A DNA stretch of 41,661 nucleotides from a virus, in the IMG/VR virus record IMGVR_UViG_3300031775_000008, positions 1 through 41,661 of that record; one strand, 5' to 3'. This document shows, in pieces, positions 32,966 to 38,731 of this stretch (the stretch's first letter is position 1; the number at the start of each line of letters is the position of its first letter). A model generated the notes under the pieces. The model did no database searches. It was not told the DNA's origin and was given only the letters and a program-made list of their open reading frames with translations. Made by a program: the position numbers and the translations under genes.

Positions 32966-33169
32966 GAAAAATCTTCTTAAATAAAAATAGCGCTCAGCGT
33001 TGGTGTTTTTACTCACTGTCCCATCACGGCCGTGACAAGAACAACCGAGCACTAATAAAGTTTTGAACCTCTGAGATTGATGTTTTACGACAATGTCAAC
33101 CTTAGACCGCGAATCTGTGGATAGCTCGGTTCTCTCCGAGACCCTAATAAATTGATGCTCGCAAGTCAT
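32963..33169 (-). CDS. Doubtful small protein overlapping structured RNA (68 aa)
   Basis: This 68-aa frame (TCEHQFIRVSERTELSTDSR; LLVLGCSCHGRDGTVSKN) has no ribosome site. Its ATG (33167-33169) lies in the loop of a 10-bp hairpin. Its codons differ from neighbours (more C/G-ending). It ends at the shared leader. It may be a true small gene under RNA control, or non-coding. Confidence 0.3.
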   Translation of the reverse strand: MTCEHQFIRVSERTELSTDSRSKVDIVVKHQSQRFKTLLVLGCSCHGRDGTVSKNTNAERYFYLRRFF

Positions 33170-33195
33170 TTTTATTAGGGCTTTAGAGGTTCAAA
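33062..33195 (-). ncRNA. Predicted branched leader RNA
   Basis: An 11-bp outer stem (TTTGAACCTCT at 33062-33072 with 33185-33195) encloses a 10-bp hairpin (CCCTAATAAA at 33142-33151 with 33171-33180). A 5-bp hairpin lies beside it (CTCGG 33125-33129 / CCGAG 33136-33140). All three are perfect. It begins about 40 nt downstream of the sigma-70-like promoter at 33240-33268. A cis-acting leader or small RNA is likely by structure; no known class was matched. Confidence 0.5.
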
Positions 33196-33239
33196 GTTTG
33201 ATTAAGTTTAGTCCCTACTAGACAAGTAATAACCTACAT

Positions 33240-33268
33240 ATTATCTGTTATTAAGTAATCCAGGTCAA
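33240..33268 (-). promoter_or_regulatory. Sigma-70-like promoter, leftward
   Basis: Minus strand: TTGACC (33268-33263), 17-nt spacer, GATAAT (33245-33240). The predicted start is near 33233. It would drive the branched leader RNA and then the genes toward the Ubl cassette. It was read by eye, but both hexamers are near consensus with ideal spacing. Confidence 0.6.
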
Positions 33269-33384
33269 CCGCGTGCGTTTATAGATCGGGATCAACATAT
33301 TTTATTAAAGCAATATCACGATACATACAGATATTATTACGCATGCTTTAACTCACTCGGTGTCTTAATCAAATATAAATCTAA

Positions 33385-33435
33385 CAGATGAGGTGGTGCT
33401 AAACACACACTTTTAATCCGCGGAGACCTCATCTG
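33385..33435. repeat. 10-bp inverted repeat around TCCGCGGA
   Basis: CAGATGAGGT (33385-33394) pairs perfectly with 33426-33435. The 31-nt inner part holds a smaller palindrome, TCCGCGGA. It lies upstream of the leftward promoter and could be an operator or replication site. Confidence 0.6.
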
Positions 33436-33512
33436 CATTTCACATTGCCCTGTTAATGAGAAGTTAAACCTCTCCAGTACGACACCTGTTAGTAACTAAC
33501 TAAGGAACTTGT

Positions 33513-33632
33513 ATGATGTCTCAACAATGTTACAAAGAAATAATCAGAGATAGAGAGTTTCACGGGTTCTACATTTACAATGACTATTTCTCATTTAATT
33601 TTTTGAGTCATGCCTTTGTATTTATAACATAG
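33513..33632 (+). CDS. Doubtful plus-strand small frame (39 aa)
   Basis: AAGGA lies 7 nt before ATG 33513, and the product (KEIIRDREFHGFYIYNDYF at residues 8-26) looks protein-like. It runs against all neighbouring genes and overlaps the end of the 55-aa minus gene. Kept only as a weak candidate. Confidence 0.2.
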   Translation: MMSQQCYKEIIRDREFHGFYIYNDYFSFNFLSHAFVFIT

Positions 33633-33775
33633 TCCCTAGTATCCCTACTTTGAGGGTGCTCGTAAATTTCATCACATTCTGATTCATTTGTTGAATCAGA
33701 GGAAGATGGACCTTCTTCTTCACGAAAAATGCCCATTTCTTCCTCTTCAATCAACTGTTTTTTATGGCTTCCCAT
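33608..33775 (-). CDS. Small acidic protein (55 aa)
   Basis: GGAG lies 5 nt before ATG 33775. The product is strongly acidic (LIEEEEMGIFREEEGPSSSD) with a Ser/Asp/Glu tail. Such acidic small proteins often mimic DNA or bind basic proteins, but nothing specific is shown. It overlaps the 59-aa gene by 14 nt. Confidence 0.6.
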   Translation of the reverse strand: MGSHKKQLIEEEEMGIFREEEGPSSSDSTNESECDEIYEHPQSRDTRDYVINTKA

Positions 33776-33941
33776 TACTCTCCAGTCCTAATGCTTTTAT
33801 TGCATTATTACGGTAGACAGCTATACTTCTTTTAATAGTAAAGTTTTGATATAAATCTGAATCTTTACCATATTTAGATGCTACCCATTCCTTCCATTCA
33901 CGCTGTTTCCATCTTGGGTAGTATATTGTCTGCCTAAACAT
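33762..33941 (-). CDS. Small basic aromatic protein (59 aa)
   Basis: The frame starts inside the end of the 39-aa membrane gene and overlaps the acidic gene. The product has an N-terminal Trp/Arg-rich part (YYPRWKQREWKEWVASKYG) and a basic helix (IKRSIAVYRNNAIKAL). A nucleic-acid-binding role is possible. Its ribosome site is weak, so translational coupling is assumed. Confidence 0.55.
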   Translation of the reverse strand: MFRQTIYYPRWKQREWKEWVASKYGKDSDLYQNFTIKRSIAVYRNNAIKALGLESNGKP

Positions 33942-34053
33942 TAGAGAATAGCAACCATATAACGGTTGCTATCCCTAACATTATTATTGTGTATTTGATA
34001 GTATTAAATACTATAAATATAATAGCGTCATAAACATATCTTCTGTTTTTCAT
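33934..34053 (-). CDS. Small single-TM protein (39 aa)
   Basis: GAAGG lies about 9 nt before ATG 34053, which overlaps the TAA of the 3'-phosphatase. A basic N-terminus (KNRRYVYD) is followed by a long hydrophobic segment (IIMLGIATVIWLLF). No family was recognised. Confidence 0.55.
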   Translation of the reverse strand: MKNRRYVYDAIIFIVFNTIKYTIIMLGIATVIWLLFSNV

Positions 34054-34499
34054 TAGAAGTTACCTTCTGCTACTTGAAAACATCTTAAACCCTGTTTTCT
34101 CCACATATCAACTACTGGAGATTTCTTAGAGTTTCTATCATCCAGAACGAATAATATGTCATTATTAAAAGGTAAGATGTTTTTCTTATAGATTTCCTCT
34201 TTTACGATATGGTCACGCCTATTATCTTTATCTTCTCGCATAAATAGATCATAGTCATGCAAAAGAAATTTAGCTAACCATCTTTCAGTTGGTTCTCTAA
34301 ATCTTTCTTCACGACCAGATACAAAGATAATAGTTTTATTATCATCTAAAGCCCAGCGTAAAACAGTTAATACAGCTAAATTCACTGCGTCTTTTTCACA
34401 GTCTTTTGCGTTAAAGTAGTCTCTACCGTGATTATTAATTGCTAATGTACCATCAAGATCACATATTATAGTATCGGGGGTATTGTTCATTTCAATCAT
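34053..34499 (-). CDS. PNK-type polynucleotide 3'-phosphatase, HAD fold (148 aa)
   Basis: HAD motifs are complete: CDLDGTLA (D14, D16), FVSGRE (S61), HIVKEEIY (K100) and FVLDDR (D120, D121). MWRKQGLRCFQVAEGNF at the end closely follows the T4 PseT/Pnkp phosphatase C-terminus. The kinase half of T4 Pnkp is absent. It would remove 3'-phosphate or 2',3'-cyclic phosphate ends, as in RNA repair after host tRNA cleavage. The neighbouring tRNA gene fits this, but no RNA ligase is seen. It overlaps the 56-aa gene by 8 nt. Confidence 0.85.
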   Translation of the reverse strand: MIEMNNTPDTIICDLDGTLAINNHGRDYFNAKDCEKDAVNLAVLTVLRWALDDNKTIIFVSGREERFREPTERWLAKFLLHDYDLFMREDKDNRRDHIVKEEIYKKNILPFNNDILFVLDDRNSKKSPVVDMWRKQGLRCFQVAEGNF

Positions 34500-34662
34500 T
34501 ACTAGACTCCTTTACTTTATTCTTTGATTTAGTTTTACGGTGAACTGTTTTACTGTTCATTCCAGGTTCGCCCTTTCTATTGGTTAAACCTGATGGTGTT
34601 TTAATAACAACCATTTCCATTTTCTTGTTACGACTAATAACAATCTCTTTTGATTTAGGCAT
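34492..34662 (-). CDS. Small basic protein (56 aa)
   Basis: CACGGGAGG lies 5 nt before ATG 34662. The product is very basic (RNKKMEMVVIKTPSG, then HRKTKSKNKVKES), like a small nucleic-acid-binding protein. It overlaps the phosphatase start. Its leader matches that of the 54-aa gene at 32943. Confidence 0.6.
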   Translation of the reverse strand: MPKSKEIVISRNKKMEMVVIKTPSGLTNRKGEPGMNSKTVHRKTKSKNKVKESSND

Positions 34663-34666
34663 AATG

Positions 34667-34683
34667 CCTCCCGTGTTTGGTTA
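34667..34683 (-). repeat. Shared leader repeat, copy 2
   Basis: TAACCAAACACGGGAGG on the minus strand, before the 56-aa gene. It matches copy 1 (32950-32965) except for one added A. It lies 12 nt downstream of the tRNA. Confidence 0.6.
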
Positions 34684-34695
34684 ATAAAATACTTG

Positions 34696-34766
34696 TAGCG
34701 GGGGTAAGAATCGAACTTACGAAGTCTGGCTTATGAGACCAGATAGGATACCAATCCTCCACCGCT
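34696..34766 (-). tRNA. tRNA with CAT anticodon (Met or Ile2)
   Basis: Read on the minus strand, the acceptor stem is AGCGGTG/CCCCGCT (6 of 7 pairs; the mismatch is at pair 6). The D-arm is short. The anticodon arm is CTGGT-CTCATAA-GCCAG (anticodon CAT), then a 5-nt variable loop and T-arm GTAAG-TTCGATT-CTTAC with the TTCGA core. No CCA is encoded. CAT could be Met or, if the C is modified, Ile2. The defects suggest a phage-type tRNA that relies on host processing. Confidence 0.8.
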
Positions 34767-34772
34767 AAATAT

Positions 34773-34833
34773 ATGATTGAGCCTTACTTACTTTCGGCCA
34801 TAGTAAGGTAGTTTAAAGGCTTGGCTCAATCAT
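34773..34833 (-). other. 11-bp stem with inner hairpin, upstream of tRNA
   Basis: ATGATTGAGCC (34773-34783) pairs perfectly with 34823-34833; an inner CCTTAC/GTAAGG hairpin shares two bases with it. On the minus strand a TTGAGC with a TACTAT 18 nt later could be a weak promoter for the tRNA. Structure and promoter may be alternatives. Confidence 0.5.
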
Positions 34834-34858
34834 TGAATATCTGTACCATCTACGATAT

Positions 34859-34924
34859 TGTCTTAATCACTTATAGTATAGAGTGATTAATTATAATGTA
34901 GGGTAAAACCGATACATTAAGACA
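34859..34924 (-). other. Two mutually exclusive stems (switch-like)
   Basis: TTAATCACT (34863-34871) pairs with 34882-34890. TGTCTTAAT (34859-34867) can instead pair with ATTAAGACA (34916-34924). Both are 9-bp perfect and share TTAAT, so only one can form. This is a typical layout for an attenuator or switch, downstream of the 125-aa gene in the leftward transcript. Confidence 0.4.
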
Positions 34925-34979
34925 GATCTAGTTAGTAAAAAGCCAATGACTGCACAATGCAATCGATTGACTTTTCCTA

Positions 34980-35357
34980 CTATTGAGTTGAAGTTGAAGA
35001 TAAGGCAGATTTCAGAGCGTCTAAGGTAATACCAAACTTTGGTACACGATACAAGCTCAATGCCACATCACCTGATTCCTCGAATGTCCTCTCTGAGATA
35101 TTGCCTTTGAATTCAACAAGAGCACTATCTGTTTTAGAGAAAGCTTTCAATTCCTCTAACATGGAATAACATTCATCATACTGCTCATCAATGAACTTAG
35201 CAGGTATAACGATTTCTGCTTTATCTGAAACATTGATAGCTTTGATAGATTTATTGAGATTAGTACTAAGGTCTTCTGGTGTGACTTCCACTGTCTCGTA
35301 CTTCTTATTAGAGCCTTTACCTAATATCTCAATAAAGCTGATGATTAGTTCAAACAT
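34980..35357 (-). CDS. Hypothetical protein, first leftward gene (125 aa)
   Basis: AGAGG lies about 8 nt before the ATG. The protein is soluble and mixed alpha/beta (ETVEVTPEDLSTNLNKSIKA, SDKAEIVIPAKFI, DVALSLYRVPKFGITLD). No family was recognised. It is the first gene of the leftward region, next to the divergent intergenic stretch, so early expression is likely. Confidence 0.6.
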   Translation of the reverse strand: MFELIISFIEILGKGSNKKYETVEVTPEDLSTNLNKSIKAINVSDKAEIVIPAKFIDEQYDECYSMLEELKAFSKTDSALVEFKGNISERTFEESGDVALSLYRVPKFGITLDALKSALSSTSTQ

Positions 35358-35628
35358 ATGTTTAACCTCTTTCTGTAGTTATTACTACGATTTAGTTAAT
35401 GTTACCATTAATTGATAACATAAGTTTACAGGGGCACAGACTACAGCCGTTGAGGCATGCGCCACCTGCCTTTGTAATGTTACATACCACCAATTTTCAA
35501 CGTAAATCAGTGGGTGCAACCAATGTATCAACGGGGGTAGGATGAGTATATATCATGTACGCACATTCTAGATAAAATTTTAGAAAATCTGCTTTGATTA
35601 ATCACTATTTAAAGCTTAACTTGAACTT
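35358..35628. promoter_or_regulatory. Divergent intergenic region between leftward and rightward transcription
   Basis: No gene is seen in this 271-nt stretch. It separates the leftward 125-aa gene from the rightward 59-aa gene and should hold promoters for both. I found no hexamer pair as good as the one at 33240-33268. A 6-bp hairpin (ATGTTA … TAACAT) lies near 35398-35421. Confidence 0.5.
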
Positions 35629-35808
35629 ATGGCTACAAATGTTAAATCGCAGAGAACGGTCAGTTGGAACAATGTCGAACCGATTTACGTTAAAGCCAGT
35701 GATAAGTATAATAGCTTTGTAGCACCAGCATGGATAGCCTCAATAGCGATAGCTCTTAACACGTTATTATATTTTATTGTAGTTATGATACAATATGCCA
35801 GTAAGTAA
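35629..35808 (+). CDS. Small single-TM protein (59 aa), first rightward gene
   Basis: ATG 35629 opens a frame with a polar N-terminus and a C-terminal TM helix (WIASIAIALNTLLYFIVVMI). There is no clear ribosome site. It overlaps the next gene by 14 nt (ATG 35795). No family was recognised. Confidence 0.5.
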   Translation: MATNVKSQRTVSWNNVEPIYVKASDKYNSFVAPAWIASIAIALNTLLYFIVVMIQYASK

Positions 35809-35956
35809 GCACCATCGAAGGAAACGATCCAATAACGCAAGGCGTAAAATGATGAATACATTAAAAGCATATAAAAAGTGGATACAGTCTCCCAAAAGAC
35901 TTAATGATCCTTTATTAAATTTTAGCGATATATCTTCTAAACAAGGTGATGAGTGA
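35795..35956 (+). CDS. Small basic protein (53 aa)
   Basis: It starts inside the previous gene. The N-terminus is very basic (SKHHRRKRSNNARRK), then a Lys-rich helix (MNTLKAYKKWIQSPKRL) and an acidic end. It is probably nucleic-acid binding. Its TGA (35954-35956) touches the first base of the stem-loop cluster. No family was recognised. Confidence 0.5.
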   Translation: MPVSKHHRRKRSNNARRKMMNTLKAYKKWIQSPKRLNDPLLNFSDISSKQGDE

Positions 35957-36045
35957 CTAATAGTACTAATACTCTTATAGTACTAAGTACTTATTGCATA
36001 AGTAGTCTTAAATGCTAGGGCATTTAAGACTTAGTACTAATAGTC
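35955..36045 (+). other. Nested stem-loops with long closing stem
   Basis: GACTAATAGTACTAA (35955-35969) pairs with 36031-36045 at 14 of 15 positions. Inside are TACTTAT/ATAAGTA with a 3-nt loop (35988-36004) and an 11-bp perfect hairpin, GTCTTAAATGC (36005-36015) with 36020-36030. The 11-bp hairpin abuts the closing stem, giving a compact junction. Candidate ncRNA, antiterminator-like RNA or DNA origin/pac structure. Confidence 0.6.
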
Positions 36046-36072
36046 TTGTTAGGGTATTGAAGAATTTTCTAA

Positions 36073-36090
36073 GTAGAAAGCCTTTTCTAC
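36073..36090 (+). other. 7-bp hairpin (GTAGAAA arms)
   Basis: GTAGAAA (36073-36079) pairs perfectly with 36084-36090 across GCCT. It is the third hairpin of the cluster 35988-36133. Confidence 0.6.
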
Positions 36091-36097
36091 CTCGAAC

Positions 36098-36133
36098 GGA
36101 GCCAGCCAGGATCTCTACCTCTGAGCTGGCTCC
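36098..36133 (+). other. 9-bp GC-rich hairpin upstream of terminase genes
   Basis: GGAGCCAGC (36098-36106) pairs perfectly with 36125-36133 around an 18-nt loop. Only weak T-richness follows, so termination would be partial. It lies just before the packaging genes. Confidence 0.6.
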
Positions 36134-36152
36134 ACCTCTCAATTATTTTACA

Positions 36153-36263
36153 ATGGACGTAATTGCTACTGATGGTGATTATGACGATAACTCATTTTAT
36201 AACGATCTAGATAAGATAGAAAAGCCGTATGAAGTACCGAAAGACTACGAAGAAGTCCAGTAG
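36153..36263 (+). CDS. Small acidic protein (36 aa)
   Basis: The frame is open from 36012, but that would translate through the stem-loops. ATG 36153 gives an acidic, Asp/Tyr-rich 36-aa product (DNSFYNDLDKIEKPYEVPKD). The TAG overlaps the GTG of the small terminase. No ribosome site was seen. Low-moderate support. Confidence 0.4.
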   Translation: MDVIATDGDYDDNSFYNDLDKIEKPYEVPKDYEEVQ

Positions 36264-37045
36264 TGGATATAATAAGAAGAAAACATCTCAAAAACGGAAG
36301 GCTAAAAAAAGGTGACAGAAGAGAATACATCGAACGAGAGTACTACGTCTACACCAGAACCGAAGCCGAAGAGCGGGACGTACAGTTCGTCGATTGGCGT
36401 ACCGTGGAACCAGGGCAATGGGGACTCACAGACGACGGATGGGTCGGAGAATGTACAGATAAACGACAATATAAGGAGAAAGACAATATAGTTTTCTCGT
36501 TTGGACAGTTTTGGTATACTCCATCTACCAAATATGGTAAGTGTGAGTACTCACCTCGTAGAGATTCAGAGAGTTATACCATGACATCATCTAAACAGCC
36601 ATGGGAAACTTATAAGGGTAAGAAGAAGTATAAAGATTTTGTAAAGGTTTATGTTTCTCAGCTTGTAAATGGCAGTATTGACTATAAGATATTAGGGAAA
36701 GTCTTTGGGGATAAGAAGAATCATGAGATAAAGGCACGGGCACTACTAAAAAAGGAGTATGTGAAGGAAATGATAGATAAAGAATTAAGAGAAGTATTCA
36801 CTGAAAAGGGAATTGATGAGGGAACCGTTGTTGATATGATCAATGATGCTCATATGGTAGCGAAAGAGAAGAATGATGCTTCTAATATGTTAAGGGCAGC
36901 AGAAAATTTTGTAAAAATTTTAAAGATGGATGCTAAGAATGAGGCAAAAGACACATTTGATACAGAATTGAGCTCATTAGAGCGAATTCAGGATGCAATG
37001 GCATTAGATCCTGCGGATGATGTCACACCTAAGCTAAAAAAATGA
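36263..37045 (+). CDS. Small terminase subunit-like protein (260 aa, GTG start)
   Basis: GTG overlaps the preceding TAG. Residues ~130-225 are helical, with EIKARALLKKEYVKEMIDKE … IDEGTVVDMINDAHMVAKEK … MLRAAENFVKILKM. This resembles the helical core of phage small terminases (KALELL-type end helices). The large subunit follows, which supports the call. The first ~75 codons (36263-36490) are unusually rich in C- and G-ending codons compared with neighbours. That may reflect a packaging (pac) site or recent exchange. Confidence 0.7.
   Translation: MDIIRRKHLKNGRLKKGDRREYIEREYYVYTRTEAEERDVQFVDWRTVEPGQWGLTDDGWVGECTDKRQYKEKDNIVFSFGQFWYTPSTKYGKCEYSPRRDSESYTMTSSKQPWETYKGKKKYKDFVKVYVSQLVNGSIDYKILGKVFGDKKNHEIKARALLKKEYVKEMIDKELREVFTEKGIDEGTVVDMINDAHMVAKEKNDASNMLRAAENFVKILKMDAKNEAKDTFDTELSSLERIQDAMALDPADDVTPKLKK
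36312..36491 (+). CDS. Possible overlapping frame inside small terminase (59 aa)
   Basis: In the +1 frame relative to the terminase, GTG 36312 opens 59 codons of Ser/Thr/Glu/Pro-rich sequence ending at TAG 36489-36491. AAGG lies about 11 nt upstream. It coincides with the codon-use shift. It may be a dual-coding region, but a low-complexity product makes chance equally likely. Confidence 0.15.
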   Translation: MTEENTSNESTTSTPEPKPKSGTYSSSIGVPWNQGNGDSQTTDGSENVQINDNIRRKTI

Positions 37046-37176
37046 GAAAGACGCATCCTGTAGTGCATATTAGCATCTCAAAGCAATATGAGAATATTAA
37101 CAAAAAGATGTCTTTAAAGTCTAATACTAATAAATGGCTGTTATTGCCTAAAACGAGAATATATGGCAGAAGCTAA
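37042..37176 (+). CDS. Small basic protein (44 aa)
   Basis: It starts in an ATGA overlap with the small terminase stop and runs into the large terminase start. The product is basic (HISISKQYENINKKMSLKSN). There is no ribosome site. It fills an otherwise empty 117-nt gap, so coupled translation is possible. Confidence 0.4.
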   Translation: MRKTHPVVHISISKQYENINKKMSLKSNTNKWLLLPKTRIYGRS

Positions 37177-38662
37177 GACAGTTCGTAAAGATATTATAAA
37201 AGCCATGTCGAAAGATATGCTTCAATTTGGTAAGATCACTATGCCAAATATGTTTACTGTACCGTCTCCTCCTTTCCATGCTGATATGACGAAGTCTTTT
37301 TTAGACAAAGAGGTAACAAAATTAAATATTATAGCACCAAGAGGCCATGCTAAGAGTAGTATAGCTGGTTGTGTATTTCCTATCCATCATATATTTTTTG
37401 ATGATGGTCCTAAGTTTATCGTTCTCTGTAGTAAGACACAAGGGCACGCTATTGACATGCTTCAGTCTATAAAGGACGTTTTAGATTATTCTTTAGAATT
37501 GCGTTCTATATTTGGATACTACGGACAACACTCAGCAAAAGTATGGACAAAGGATAGAGTAGTATTAAAAGATAATACAATTATTGTGTGCAAAGGTACT
37601 GGACAACAGGTTCGTGGATTAAAACATGGAAACCAACGTCCAACTCTTTTTATATTAGATGACCCTGAAGATGAAAATAATACCAAAACAAAAGAAGCGA
37701 TGGAATATAACCTCAGATGGTTACTACAGGGTTGCGAACCTTCACTTGATGCAAAAAGAGGAAGGATTGTTGTGATTGGTACTCCACAGCATGAAACTTG
37801 TATGATTGAGACACTTGCATCTATGAAGGGTTGGAAGACCTTTAAATACCAAGCGTTAACCGATGATGGTAAAAAAGCATTATGGCCTGAACAGTGGAGT
37901 GTGAAGGCACTAAATAATAAAAAAGAAGAATTAGAATCTATAAACAGATTGTCTGTTTTTTATAGAGAATACCAATGCGAAGTTGTTGGTGATGAGGATC
38001 AGCTCTTTAAAGAAGAATATATTCAATGGTGGGATGGTTTTTTATTAGAGGGCGACGAAGAATACCATATACTTAACATTACGGAGATAAATGGCGTCAA
38101 ACGTAAGAAGCCTAAGCAATTACCTGTATATGTATTTATGGGTGTTGACCCAGCTTCATCAACAAAACAAACTGCTGACTATTCCACAATAGTTACAATT
38201 GCAGTAGACGCGGATAATAATAGATATGTACTTCCATATTACCGAAAACATGCCAAGCCAATGGCCTTAGCAGAGGCAATACTAACTCAGCATAAAAAGT
38301 ATAATCCTAAACGTACTCATATAGAGAGCGTTGGTTATCAAGAAATGCTTAGAGATTATCTTCGCAATCAAGAGAGATACATTGTAGGTCTTGAGAAGAA
38401 GATAAATCCTCGTACTAATAAATCAGTTCGCCTAGAAACAATGGAACCTTATTTTTTTAATAGGAAGGTGCATTTGAAAAAGGGAATGGAAGAACTTCGA
38501 GCTGAATTATTAATGTATCCACGAGGGAAGCATGATGACTTACTTGATGCATTATACTATGCAATGCTGAATCTATATAGACCATATATAAAGTCTACAG
38601 ATGAGGTAGCAAAGCCAGAAGCTAATCAGCCAGCGCAGTACTTTGATTGGGCAGTTTTATAA
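37163..38662 (+). CDS. terL: Terminase large subunit (499 aa)
   Basis: ATPase motifs are Walker A APRGHAKSS (58-66) and Walker B LFILDDPEDE (D166-D167, E169). The nuclease motifs are VFMGVDPASS (D329), HIESVG (E388) and KHDDLLDALYYA (D458, D459, D462). It translocates DNA into the procapsid and cuts concatemers. The length is typical. The preceding gene fits the small subunit and the portal follows, the usual packaging order. Confidence 0.95.
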   Translation: MAEAKTVRKDIIKAMSKDMLQFGKITMPNMFTVPSPPFHADMTKSFLDKEVTKLNIIAPRGHAKSSIAGCVFPIHHIFFDDGPKFIVLCSKTQGHAIDMLQSIKDVLDYSLELRSIFGYYGQHSAKVWTKDRVVLKDNTIIVCKGTGQQVRGLKHGNQRPTLFILDDPEDENNTKTKEAMEYNLRWLLQGCEPSLDAKRGRIVVIGTPQHETCMIETLASMKGWKTFKYQALTDDGKKALWPEQWSVKALNNKKEELESINRLSVFYREYQCEVVGDEDQLFKEEYIQWWDGFLLEGDEEYHILNITEINGVKRKKPKQLPVYVFMGVDPASSTKQTADYSTIVTIAVDADNNRYVLPYYRKHAKPMALAEAILTQHKKYNPKRTHIESVGYQEMLRDYLRNQERYIVGLEKKINPRTNKSVRLETMEPYFFNRKVHLKKGMEELRAELLMYPRGKHDDLLDALYYAMLNLYRPYIKSTDEVAKPEANQPAQYFDWAVL

Positions 38663-38731
38663 ATTTTTTATACAAATACACGAATCCTTTGGAACTTTAC
38701 TTTAAGTGGAGTCGTTTAAATCAATTAAGTA

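Larger units (their letters stand above)
33170..33607 (-). other. Gene-poor regulatory stretch (about 440 nt)
   Basis: No convincing gene is seen on the minus strand here. The stretch holds the end of the branched leader RNA, the promoter at 33240-33268, a 10-bp inverted repeat at 33385-33435 and one doubtful plus-strand frame (33513-33632). It looks regulatory rather than coding. Confidence 0.6.

Noticed and set aside
33336-33435. 33-aa minus-strand frame (MQMRSPRIK…)
   Set aside because: It reads through the CAGATGAGGT inverted repeat, has no ribosome site, and its codon use is unlike its neighbours.
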